Shown here: positions 28,004-36,089 of the stretch, one piece after another
How the letters are laid out: the number at the start of each line of letters is the position of its first letter
Numbering within the stretch: position 1 is the first letter of the stretch
Assembly (NCBI RefSeq): GCF_026410305.1
Contig: NZ_JAPMLQ010000003.1
Coordinates: 124,001 to 188,000, forward strand
DNA length: 64,000 bases
Direction: 5' to 3'
DNA from: Sulfitobacter sp. F26204
GTDB taxonomy: Bacteria; Pseudomonadota; Alphaproteobacteria; Rhodobacterales; Rhodobacteraceae
Program-made: the position numbers and the translations under genes
The notes under the pieces: generated by a model
Seen by the model: the letters and a program-made list of their open reading frames with translations, nothing else
Database searches by the model: none
Told to the model about the DNA's origin: nothing

Positions 28004-30043
28004 ATGAGCAGCGATCCACTTGTAATCTTTACGCCTTCTGGCAAGCGCGGGCATTTTCCGGTTGGCACCCCGATCCTCACTGCGGCGCGTCAGTTGGGGG
28101 TCGATCTGGATTCCGTATGTGGCGGGCGCGGTATTTGTTCGAAATGCCAGATCACACCAAGTTATGGTGAATTCTCCAAACATGGCGTGACGGTTCAGGA
28201 GGACGCATTGTCAGAGTGGAACGCTGTCGAACAACGCTATGCGGACAAGCGTGGCCTGAAAGCCGGGCGGCGTTTGGGGTGTCAGGCGGCGGTGCAAGGC
28301 AATATTGTCATTGACGTGCCGCCCGAAAGCCAGGTGCACAAGCAGGTGGTGCGCAAACGTGCCGAGGCGCGTGATATTGTGCTGAACCCTTCTACCAAGC
28401 TCTATTATGTCGAGGTGGCCGAGCCTGACATGCATGATCCCTCCGGAGACCTGGAGCGGCTGCGCGCCGCCCTGTTGAAAGAATGGGGGCTTGAGAACAT
28501 CAGTGTCGATCTGCATTTTCTGAAACAGTTGCAACCGGTATTGCGCAAAGGCGGCTGGAAGGTGACCGTGGCGATCCATCTGGGCGATGACGAGAGCCCC
28601 AATCGCATCATTCAGATATGGCCGGGGTATTTCGAAGGCACGCTTTATGGGCTGGCCGTGGATCTGGGATCAACCACCATCGCCGGTCATTTGTGTGATC
28701 TGGCGACGGGGGCGGTTGTTGCCTCGTCCGGTGTGATGAATCCGCAGATCCGTTTTGGTGAGGATTTGATGAGTCGCGTCAGCTATTCCATGATGAACGC
28801 CAATGGGTCGGATGAGATGACCAGGGCTGTACGTGAGGGCATGAATGGCCTGTTTCGCCAGATTGCCATTGAGGCTGACATCGACAGGCAATTGATTGTC
28901 GATGTTGTGTTTGTGTGTAACCCCGTGATGCACCATCTGTTGTTGGGGATTGATCCTTTTGAATTGGGTCAGGCTCCCTTTGCTCTGGCGACCTCTGATG
29001 AGTTGAGATTGAGGGCACGCGATCTGGATCTCGACATCCACCCGTCAGCGCATGTTTATTTGTTGCCCTGTATTGCGGGCCATGTGGGGGCGGATGCGGC
29101 GGCGGTTGCGCTTTCCGAAGCGCCAGACAAATCCGAGGATCTGGTTCTTGTTGTGGATGTCGGCACCAATGCGGAAATCCTGTTGGGAAATACAACAAAA
29201 GTTCTGGCGTGTTCGTCACCTACCGGTCCTGCCTTTGAAGGGGCACAGATTTCATCGGGGCAACGGGCTGCTCCGGGTGCGATTGAACGGGTCGAGATCA
29301 ATCCGGTAACCAAACTCGCGCGTTTCAAGGTGATTGGCAGTGATCTGTGGTCGGATGATCCTGCATTTCCCGATGTGGTTGCGACAACTGGCGTGACCGG
29401 AATCTGTGGTTCGGGAATCATCGAAATGGTGGCAGAGATGCGGATCCATGGCATTGTTGACGCCCCCGGCCTGATCGGAACATCAGCGCAGACCGGCTGT
29501 GCCAATGTCTTTGCCGACGGGCGAACAAATTCCTATCTGGTATATGACGGCACCGCAGAGGGCGGGCCCAAGATCACGGTCACCAACCGTGACATCCGTG
29601 AGATTCAGATGGCCAAGGCCGCGCTTTATTCCGGGGCACGTCTATTGATGGATAAATTCGGGGTCGACAAGGTGGACCGTGTGGTCCTTGCCGGTGCCTT
29701 TGGGGCGCATATCAGCACGAAACATGCCATGGTGCTGGGCATGATACCTGATTGTCCGCTGGACAAGGTGACCTCGGCGGGGAATGCCGCAGGTACAGGC
29801 GCGCGGATTGCCCTGTTGAACACCGATGCCCGCGCCGAGATCGAACAGACCGTGCGCAACATTCACAAGGTTGAGACAGCGATCGAGCCGCGTTTTCAGG
29901 AGCATTTTGTCAATGCCTCTGCCATCCCCAATGCGATCGAACCCTTCCCGATCCTGAACTCCATCGTCAATTTGCCGACCGCGACGTTCAACACCGGCAG
30001 TGATGCAGAAGGACGCGGTGGACGGCGCAGGCGGCGCGGCTGA
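28004..30043 (+). CDS. ASKHA-domain ferredoxin protein (corrinoid-activator RACo type, DUF4445)
   Basis: 679 residues from the ATG at 28004; AGGGA lies 8 nt upstream, too close for the alternative ATG at 27998. An N-terminal plant-type 2Fe-2S domain has C-x5-C-x2-C in CGGRGICSKCQ and a fourth cysteine in RLGCQAAV. The middle and C-terminal parts carry ASKHA ATPase-like motifs (AVDLGSTTIAGHLCD near 211, VVDVGTNAEILLGN near 384, TGICGSGIIEMVAEM near 485, VVLAGAFGAHI near 563). This is the architecture of RACo proteins, which reduce inactive Co(II) corrinoid methyl carriers using ATP. No corrinoid protein or methyltransferase is nearby, so its client is unidentified. Confidence 0.87.
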   Translation: MSSDPLVIFTPSGKRGHFPVGTPILTAARQLGVDLDSVCGGRGICSKCQITPSYGEFSKHGVTVQEDALSEWNAVEQRYADKRGLKAGRRLGCQAAVQGNIVIDVPPESQVHKQVVRKRAEARDIVLNPSTKLYYVEVAEPDMHDPSGDLERLRAALLKEWGLENISVDLHFLKQLQPVLRKGGWKVTVAIHLGDDESPNRIIQIWPGYFEGTLYGLAVDLGSTTIAGHLCDLATGAVVASSGVMNPQIRFGEDLMSRVSYSMMNANGSDEMTRAVREGMNGLFRQIAIEADIDRQLIVDVVFVCNPVMHHLLLGIDPFELGQAPFALATSDELRLRARDLDLDIHPSAHVYLLPCIAGHVGADAAAVALSEAPDKSEDLVLVVDVGTNAEILLGNTTKVLACSSPTGPAFEGAQISSGQRAAPGAIERVEINPVTKLARFKVIGSDLWSDDPAFPDVVATTGVTGICGSGIIEMVAEMRIHGIVDAPGLIGTSAQTGCANVFADGRTNSYLVYDGTAEGGPKITVTNRDIREIQMAKAALYSGARLLMDKFGVDKVDRVVLAGAFGAHISTKHAMVLGMIPDCPLDKVTSAGNAAGTGARIALLNTDARAEIEQTVRNIHKVETAIEPRFQEHFVNASAIPNAIEPFPILNSIVNLPTATFNTGSDAEGRGGRRRRRG

Positions 30044-30095
30044 CGGATATTTCGCTCAGCAGGATGGGCCGGTCAGATTTTGGCGGGTCCATCCG

Positions 30096-31313
30096 TTAGA
30101 AACGGCGGGACAACGCCACGCCACAGGCCCGTGTTCTGGCCTCGAAGACTGCGACATTGGATGTCGTTTTGCCAATCTGACAGGTCAGTTTTGGCACCAC
30201 CCCACGATAACTGAACTTGCTGTTGAACAGGGTCACAGAGACATCGGCAAAACGATCCTGTCGTGCAAACCCCAGTAGACTGCCAAAGTTTCGCTTGCCA
30301 AAAACCGCCTGCCCGCTCAATTCGGTCCCGTTGCGAAACGCTGTACTGGCGCGCAGGGTGGCGGCAAGGCTTGTGTAACGTTGCACATCCGCCTCAGCAT
30401 TCGCATGTTCCGCCTGCACCCCAAAGCGCAGCGCGAGGGATGGGCTTGGGGTCAGCAGATAGCCTGCATCAACCAGAATGCGCGGCCCGTCAACAGCGCG
30501 TCCCCCCTCGACATCAAGGGTGGAGACTTGCAGGCGCCCATCAATGCGGCGGCGGCGGTTGATGTTGTAGGATCCGAAAATGCTGACGCCATTGCGTGTC
30601 ACATCACCGGCAGCGCGAAAACTGGACAGATGGAAAGTACGCAACCCGATTTCCGCCTGCGGAAAAAACCGTGAATAGGAAAGGCCGATTTCAAGGTCAC
30701 TTTGCGGTGCCAGATGGGTGGAATAGACCTTTCGCTCCACGCGCCAGTCAAACACCACCAGATCGCGGGGGGAAAGCGTGGTACGAGCGTATCCCTTCAG
30801 GCCAATACGACTGTTCCACCCCGCAATCCGGCGGTTTGCCGGGTCGATGGTTCCGGTCCCCAAAAGATCATTTTCAATCGTTTTGTTGTCGGTTCCCTGA
30901 TTGATGTTGTCGGAGGGGGTAAATCCCAGAATGACACTCACACCAAATGGCCGTTCCGCGACGATCCGGTTCAAAACACTGCGGTACAGCCTGTTCAGTT
31001 CGGGGCTGTGGTTGCGCTCTGCCAGGATTTCGAACTGGTACTGCGCGGCCGCCATCTGACCATCCAGAATAAGTGTATAGCCCAGCTCTTCGCGCAACGG
31101 AATGTCATTGGGGTGTGACCTGAGGGCCGCGCGCAATATCGTTATCGCACGCGCAAACTCCCCGTCAGCACGCAAGAGACGCGCTTGTGACAATCGGCTT
31201 TGATCCAGCCCCGCGTCTTCAAGGGCATGGATCGGTCCGGGCGACAACAACAGGAAAACCGTCAGGAAGACACCAATCCAAGCCGCGACGCCCTGAGCCG
31301 TGCTTTGCGTCAA
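30096..31313 (-). CDS. Slam-type surface lipoprotein assembly modifier (DUF560)
   Basis: 405 residues. N-terminal signal-like segment (GVFLTVFLLLSPGPIHA, about 14-30), a TPR-type helical domain at about 38-118 (LSQARLLRADGEFARAITIL, REELGYTLILDGQ), then repeated amphipathic strands to a C-terminal aromatic residue (VALSRRF), typical of an outer-membrane barrel. This matches Slam proteins, which move specific lipoproteins to the cell surface. Its ATG overlaps the stop of the upstream lipoprotein gene (ATGA at 31313-31310), so the pair is an operon of translocator plus cargo. Confidence 0.83.
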   Translation of the reverse strand: MTQSTAQGVAAWIGVFLTVFLLLSPGPIHALEDAGLDQSRLSQARLLRADGEFARAITILRAALRSHPNDIPLREELGYTLILDGQMAAAQYQFEILAERNHSPELNRLYRSVLNRIVAERPFGVSVILGFTPSDNINQGTDNKTIENDLLGTGTIDPANRRIAGWNSRIGLKGYARTTLSPRDLVVFDWRVERKVYSTHLAPQSDLEIGLSYSRFFPQAEIGLRTFHLSSFRAAGDVTRNGVSIFGSYNINRRRRIDGRLQVSTLDVEGGRAVDGPRILVDAGYLLTPSPSLALRFGVQAEHANAEADVQRYTSLAATLRASTAFRNGTELSGQAVFGKRNFGSLLGFARQDRFADVSVTLFNSKFSYRGVVPKLTCQIGKTTSNVAVFEARTRACGVALSRRF

Positions 31314-31985
31314 TTTGCGGTCCCGACCAATCCACCTGCAATGGCCGAGTTGCTGTCAGTACCATGGAATGTTGCGATCACGCCGGTGCTGCCAACCTGC
31401 CCATTCAACGCGGTATCCATGCGACCAGACAGCACTTTTGTACCCACAATGCCACCCCTGACGTTGTAATCCACCTGTACGGAACCGGTCACTTCCTGAC
31501 CACTGATCTGACCATCTACTTCCAGATCCGACGATGAGCCGGTAAGTGTCCCCTCGCTATAGTCTGCGGTCAAGGTCGTACGGCCGATGAAGCGGCGGGA
31601 ACCTTGATCTGCGTTGATGTAATTGCCTGAACGATTTGTGTTATCAAGAACGATGTAATTATAGCGTGTGTTGTAGGTCACGGTGCCCTCTGTGACAGGG
31701 TCGCCTACCTCTGGATCATCAGCGATACCGGCCACAGCGACCACCTGTCCTTTGCGTTCATTGATCCCGGTTGCGAATGCGACAAGCCCCACCCGCGCAT
31801 CTGATTACGGACAAATTCGATTCACTTTCCAGTGAAACATCTACCCTTCCGTCCGAAACGCGCTCAACTCCGCTTGCAGTGATATTGCTGGAGCGCCCGC
31901 CAGACCCACATGCCGACAGCAAGACAATTGAACCAAGCGCTACGCATTGAAAGGCTGCACGTCTGGATTGAAAGGTGAATGGCAT
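31310..31985 (-). pseudogene. Frameshifted Slam-dependent surface lipoprotein (TbpB-like)
   Basis: Two overlapping minus-strand frames make one protein if one base is removed. Frame 1 (from ATG 31985) gives a lipoprotein signal with lipobox LLSAC-GSGG near residue 26, ending soon after SESNLSV. Frame 2 continues SDARVGLVAFATGINE to the TGA at 31312-31310, and its C-terminus (FHGTDSNSAIAGGLVGTAN) resembles the TbpB-like beta-barrel ending of Slam cargo. The break lies at about 31804-31807: GTAATC versus GTATC would restore SESNLSVSDARVG. It may be a real mutation or a sequencing error. About 224 residues when repaired. Confidence 0.72.
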
Positions 31986-32121
31986 CTGTTTTCCCCGCTC
32001 TGGATACTCATTGTTTTCAGGATAGTTACCTAAGTTACCCGTTCAGGAAGAACAACCAGAAATAGAGCGACATTAAAAAATGCCCGCAAGTTACCCTGGT
32101 TCTGTTCCCGTTGACGGTCGC

Positions 32122-32150
32122 TTGACCGCGCAGATAAGATGCCATATTTG
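32122..32150 (+). promoter_or_regulatory. Candidate promoter of tRNA-Gly
   Basis: TTGACC (32122-32127), a 17-bp spacer, then TATTTG (32145-32150), 10 nt before the tRNA. The -35 is good and the -10 is poor. Confidence 0.45.
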
Positions 32151-32159
32151 ACGTGCGAC

Positions 32160-32233
32160 GCGGGTATGGTGAAAAGGTATCACGGCAGCTTCCCAAGCTT
32201 TAGTTACGAGTTCGATTCTCGTTACCCGCTCCA
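32160..32233 (+). tRNA. tRNA-Gly (anticodon CCC)
   Basis: 74 nt including encoded CCA. Acceptor GCGGGTA pairs with TACCCGC; D stem GTGA/TCAC; anticodon loop TTCCCAA with anticodon CCC (GGG codons); T stem ACGAG/CTCGT with loop TTCGATT. The anticodon stem GCAGC/GCTTT has a C-T mismatch at the 28:42 position and a G-T at 27:43, weaker than normal. Otherwise it looks functional. Confidence 0.9.
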
Positions 32234-32511
32234 TGCCCTTTTTCTTCCAGACCGCCATGCGGTGCCTTTTCAAGCGCAGATTTGGTGGCTTTGAGCATGT
32301 TGAGGAATCGTTGACTTGCTGCGATCTTCAGCGACACTTCGGCTATTTTGGAACTGAGGAAAGCCTCCATATCCAAATCAGCCCTTGGCGCAGTCAATTG
32401 CCCCAGAAACAAGGTGATGTCGGCGATGTTCAATCCCGGAGTGCCTTGCAGCAGCGGGCCACAGCCCGCCCCGGACAAGTTAAACCGTCATGGCAGAAAG
32501 CGCGGAAACCT
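32234..32511. other. Region between tRNA-Gly and the GyrI-like gene; possible gene remnant
   Basis: 278 nt. The most protein-like reading is on the minus strand from 32478 leftward (about 85 residues, helical, with DLDMEAFLSSKIAEVSLKI in the middle), but it runs into the tRNA and lacks a convincing ribosome site. It may be a degraded gene or chance. Its position at a tRNA 3' end is typical for integration scars, yet no integrase or duplicated tRNA end is visible. Confidence 0.3.
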
Positions 32512-33138
32512 TTGACCAAGATTGATTTCAAACGCAATCTGAAACATCTTTACGCCCCCACAACGAAAGCCTTTGTCGAAGTTGTCGTACCACCAATGAC
32601 CTTTGTCAAAGTTGATGGTGCTGGGGATCCCAACACCGTTGAAGCCTATGCGCAGGCGCTACAGTCGCTGTACAGCATCAGCTTTGGGATGAAATTTGCT
32701 GCGAAAACCTTGTTGGGACAGGATTATGTCGTACCGCCGCTTGAGGGATTATGGTGGGCGGATGATCCTGCTGACTTTACTACGCGAAACAAGGATCAAT
32801 GGAACTGGACCATGATGATCATGGTGCCGGATTTCGTGCGCCCCAAGATGTTTGAGGACGCGCTGGAGAGAACAGAATGCAGAGTGGGCACCCTGCCCTC
32901 TAGCTTACGGCTGGAATCCTATGATGAGGGGCGATCACTGCATATCCTGCACATTGGCAGCTATGATGATGAAGCGCCCACGCTCGCGCGGTTGCATGAG
33001 GAGATCATGCCGGACCTTGGTGTTACCTTTCACGGGCCACATCATGAAATCTATCTGAGCGATCCGCGCAGAACCGAAGCGTCCAGACTGAAAACCATTT
33101 TGCGCCAGCCTGTCAAACCTGTAGAAAACGCGTGGTAA
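32512..33138 (+). CDS. GyrI-like small-molecule-binding domain protein
   Basis: About 208 residues if the TTG at 32512 is used (reads as (M)TKIDFKRNLKHLYAPTTKAF). No in-frame ATG exists upstream with family-like sequence, and the frame runs open back into the tRNA. Typical family blocks are seen: FVEVVVPPMTFVKVDGAGDPNT near 21-42, WWADDPADF near 83, QWNWTMMIMVPDFV near 98 and a C-terminal HEIYLSDPRRTEASRLKTILRQPV region. Members bind small hydrophobic ligands. It is followed 44 nt later by a zinc-ribbon gene. Confidence 0.75.
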   Translation: MTKIDFKRNLKHLYAPTTKAFVEVVVPPMTFVKVDGAGDPNTVEAYAQALQSLYSISFGMKFAAKTLLGQDYVVPPLEGLWWADDPADFTTRNKDQWNWTMMIMVPDFVRPKMFEDALERTECRVGTLPSSLRLESYDEGRSLHILHIGSYDDEAPTLARLHEEIMPDLGVTFHGPHHEIYLSDPRRTEASRLKTILRQPVKPVENAW

Positions 33139-33182
33139 ATCGCACAGCCTGAGTTATTAACCTGCACCGAAAGGAAACCCCC

Positions 33183-33440
33183 ATGGCCAGATCCTGCCAA
33201 AGTTGCGGCATGCCACTTGTCAAAGATCCGCAGGGCGGCGGAACCGAGGCGGATGGCAGCTTAAGCGTCAGCTATTGTTCAATTTGTTATGACGCAGGTG
33301 CCTTTCGCCACCCGGATGTAAGCCTGGCAGACTTTCAGGAACACTGCGTCGAAGCATTGATGCGCTCGGGCATGCCCAAGATCATGGCATGGCTGTTTAC
33401 ACGCGGCATCCCGAGACTGGAACGCTGGAAGGATTCCTAG
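33183..33440 (+). CDS. Small zinc-ribbon protein
   Basis: 85 residues. The N-terminal half holds two CxxC pairs, CQSCGMPL at residues 5-8 and YCSICYD at about 32-35, matching the putative zinc-ribbon family that often precedes or fuses with small regulators. The C-terminal half is helical (ADFQEHCVEALMRSGMPKIMAWL). GAAAGGAAACCCCC precedes the ATG. The 3' end overlaps the convergent ligase gene by 4 nt. Function unknown. Confidence 0.82.
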   Translation: MARSCQSCGMPLVKDPQGGGTEADGSLSVSYCSICYDAGAFRHPDVSLADFQEHCVEALMRSGMPKIMAWLFTRGIPRLERWKDS

Positions 33441-35065
33441 GACGCCTGCCCGATCAGGACTTCGCCAAATGCCTCGCGCAGGTTGCGTTTCAACACTTTA
33501 CCTGTCGCATTGCGCGGCAGCACATCGGTAAAAACCACGCAATCCGGGATCTGCCATTTGGCGATTTTGTCGTCGAAAATGCTCAGAATCTCGGCTTCTG
33601 ACGGGTCTTCTCCTTCGGCTTTCACGGCGACCAAAATCGGTCTTTCGTCCCATTTCTCATGGCGTGCGCCGATCACAGCCGCATCCGCAAGTTTGGGATG
33701 AGCGATGGCGATGTTTTCCAGCTCCACAGAAGAAATCCACTCTCCGCCGGATTTGATGATGTCCTTTGAGCGGTCCTTGATCGTGACATAGCCATCAGGG
33801 TCCATCGTGGCGACATCGCCGGTGTCGAACCACCCATTGCTCAGTGTCTCTTCGGTGGTTGAACGGAAATAGGAATCGAGAATCCAATGACCACGTGTCA
33901 CCAGATCCCCCTGGGCAACTCCATCATGGGGCAAGGGCTTGCCCTCGTCGTCAAGGATTTCCAACTCGACCCCAAACACAGGACGCCCTTGGTTTTCGCG
34001 CAGACGATGCTGTTCTTCAATTGGCAATTCCCGGTGTTTGGCAAGGGGTTGGTTGACAGAACCCAAGGGCGACATTTCTGTCATGCCCCAGGCGTGGATA
34101 GTGTCGACGCCATATTCTTCGCGAAAGGTGGTGATCATCGACGGCGGGCAGGCAGAGCCACCAACAACGGTACGCTGGAGGCTTTCCAGCTTGCTGCCGA
34201 TCTTCTTGGCCTCTCCCAGCAATCCAAGCCAGATGGTCGGTACACCCAATGCAATCGTGACCTTGTATTTATCCAGCAGACCGACCAAAGATGCCCCGTC
34301 CAGCCCCGGACCTGGCATCACCATACGTGCGCCAGACATCGCACAGGCATAGGGTGAGCCCCAGGCGTTTACGTGAAACATCGGTACCACGGGCAGCACC
34401 ACATCGGTTGCAGCAATGCCCAGGCTGTCGGCCATATTCACGCCGAATGAGTGTAATACGGTTGAACGGTGAGAATAAAGAACACCCTTGGGATTGCCCG
34501 TTGTTCCAGAGGTATAACAAAGGCTTGACGCCGTCAGCTCATCCATTTCAGGCCAAGTATAATCTGGGTCGCCACTGGCAATCAGATCATCGTAAAAGAT
34601 CAGCCCCGGAAGTTTTTCGGCAGCCTCGGAGTCAGATCCCTCCATCAGCACGATATGTTCCAGATGCTCCAGCTTGTCGCGTACGGCGGCGACCAGCGGA
34701 ACAAAGGTTTTGTCGATGAATAAAACCTTATCTTCGGCGTGATTGAGGATATAGACCAGTTGTTCAGGAAACAGACGCGGGTTGATCGTATGGCAGACGA
34801 ACCCGCCACCCGGCGCACCAAAATAGATCTCCAGGTGACGGCGGTTGTTCCAGGCAATGGTGCCGCATCGCGCCTGTGCATCCAACCCCAGCTTGCCCAG
34901 AGCCGAGGCCAGTCGCCGTGCATTTTGTGCAACCTGCCCCCACGTGGTTTCCTCAACCCCGCCACCGGTATTGACCGAGAAAATTTCGGATTCTGAATGG
35001 TAGCGTTCAGCATGGGTGATCAGAGTTGATATCAGCAGCGGTTGCGTCATCATTTGGCCAAGCAT
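33437..35065 (-). CDS. Long/medium-chain acyl-CoA ligase (possibly DmdB-like)
   Basis: 542 residues. An ATP-dependent acyl-CoA synthetase of the ANL superfamily. Seen: P-loop SSLCYTSGTTGNPKGVLYSH near 181-200, GMTEMSPLGS near 333, WFDTGDVATMDPDGY near 411, the hinge KDRSKDIIKSGGEWIS near 428 and the catalytic lysine in LPRNATGKVLKR near 521. A strong site (GGGAGGAG) precedes the start. The N-terminus MLGQMMTQPLLIS is common to roseobacter acyl-CoA ligases, including the 3-methylmercaptopropionate ligase DmdB of DMSP degradation; assignment to DmdB is only a possibility. An acyl-CoA thioesterase gene lies divergently upstream. Confidence 0.88.
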   Translation of the reverse strand: MLGQMMTQPLLISTLITHAERYHSESEIFSVNTGGGVEETTWGQVAQNARRLASALGKLGLDAQARCGTIAWNNRRHLEIYFGAPGGGFVCHTINPRLFPEQLVYILNHAEDKVLFIDKTFVPLVAAVRDKLEHLEHIVLMEGSDSEAAEKLPGLIFYDDLIASGDPDYTWPEMDELTASSLCYTSGTTGNPKGVLYSHRSTVLHSFGVNMADSLGIAATDVVLPVVPMFHVNAWGSPYACAMSGARMVMPGPGLDGASLVGLLDKYKVTIALGVPTIWLGLLGEAKKIGSKLESLQRTVVGGSACPPSMITTFREEYGVDTIHAWGMTEMSPLGSVNQPLAKHRELPIEEQHRLRENQGRPVFGVELEILDDEGKPLPHDGVAQGDLVTRGHWILDSYFRSTTEETLSNGWFDTGDVATMDPDGYVTIKDRSKDIIKSGGEWISSVELENIAIAHPKLADAAVIGARHEKWDERPILVAVKAEGEDPSEAEILSIFDDKIAKWQIPDCVVFTDVLPRNATGKVLKRNLREAFGEVLIGQAS

Positions 35066-35156
35066 AGCGGTCTCCTCCCAGAGATGTGTTTATTCACAAC
35101 TTGGACAAAGCTGCGGCCTCTTGCAAGCAGGTGCTGATGCACCTTATGCATTTGAC

Positions 35157-35639
35157 ATGACTTTGGTTTATCATACGCCGTTGAGTGCAGCACAACAGGC
35201 CGTTGCCGGTGTTGACCCGGTGCAACCCCTTGCGATGGCGGATCGGGTCCGGTTTTCAGAACTCGACGTTCTGAACCACGTCAACAACAAGACCTATTTC
35301 GAATGGTTCGAACGCTTGCGGATCCGATATTCGCAGGACTGGGGTATTTCCAATTATGCTGGTCGCGCGGGAAGCCCCCGTATCGTGATCCGGTCCGGTG
35401 CGATCCACTATCGTCACGAAATGCATATGGACGAAGACTATATCGCTACCTGCAGATGTAGTGAATTTCGCACAAATTCCTATACGCTGAAACAACAGGT
35501 TTGGTCGGCAGGGACTTTGCGCGCGACATTTGATTGTGTGCTGGTGTTGTTGAAACCTGACGGATCCGGCAAGTTCGCGATCCCCGATTTGATCCGTGAC
35601 CGCTTTGTTGCGGTCGATGGTGCCGCACAGAAAGGATAG
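35157..35639 (+). CDS. Hot-dog-fold acyl-CoA thioesterase (4HBT type)
   Basis: 160 residues from the ATG at 35157 (MTLVYHTPLSAAQQAV). The 4-hydroxybenzoyl-CoA thioesterase-like signature is seen as FSELDVLNHVNNKTYFEWFERLR near residues 37-59, with the hot-dog helix following, then alternating strands (IHYRHEMHMDEDY, CVLVLLKPDG). It hydrolyses acyl-CoA or related thioesters. Divergent from the acyl-CoA ligase, and followed 3 nt later by an acetyltransferase in the same operon. Confidence 0.83.
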   Translation: MTLVYHTPLSAAQQAVAGVDPVQPLAMADRVRFSELDVLNHVNNKTYFEWFERLRIRYSQDWGISNYAGRAGSPRIVIRSGAIHYRHEMHMDEDYIATCRCSEFRTNSYTLKQQVWSAGTLRATFDCVLVLLKPDGSGKFAIPDLIRDRFVAVDGAAQKG

Positions 35640-35642
35640 GTC

Positions 35643-36089
35643 ATGACCCTTACAATACGCCCGCTTACCTCTGCGGATCGCGCTGCCTGGAATATCCTGT
35701 ACCTGGGATATGCGACCTTTTACAAAGTCGATCAAACCGCGGGAATGCGCGATACGGTATTTGGCTGGTTGATGGACCCCGAGCATGAAAGCAAGGGCTT
35801 GGTCGCTGTCGGTGAAGACGGGAAATTGGTCGGATTGACCCATTACCGCCCTTTCGCGGCGCCGTTGACAGCGTCGGTCAAGTGTTTTCTGGATGATCTG
35901 TTCGTTGATCCGGCTGCGCGCGGAACTGGTGCTGCAGACGCCTTGATCGAAGGTGTGGCCAAAGTGGCGCGTGAGAACGGTTGGCCAGTGGTTCGCTGGA
36001 TTACCGCAGATGACAATTATCGCGGGCGCGGCGTTTATGACAAAACCGCCACGCGCACAATGTGGATCACATATGATCTGAAAACCTAA
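35643..36089 (+). CDS. GNAT-family N-acetyltransferase
   Basis: 148 residues. GNAT fold: [19 protein letters not shown] at the N-terminus, a central strand VGLTHYRPF near 60, the acetyl-CoA pyrophosphate-binding segment [19 protein letters not shown] near 92-110 (R/Q-x-x-G-x-G/A), and [17 protein letters not shown] near 128. It is three nt after the thioesterase stop. Substrate unknown. Its end overlaps the convergent pgi stop by 4 nt. Confidence 0.88.
   Translation: MTLTIRPLTSADRAAWNILYLGYATFYKVDQTAGMRDTVFGWLMDPEHESKGLVAVGEDGKLVGLTHYRPFAAPLTASVKCFLDDLFVDPAARGTGAADALIEGVAKVARENGWPVVRWITADDNYRGRGVYDKTATRTMWITYDLKT

Noticed and set aside
32091..32273. Minus-strand peptide containing VTRIELVTKAWEAAV
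   Set aside because: Antisense translation of tRNA-Gly.
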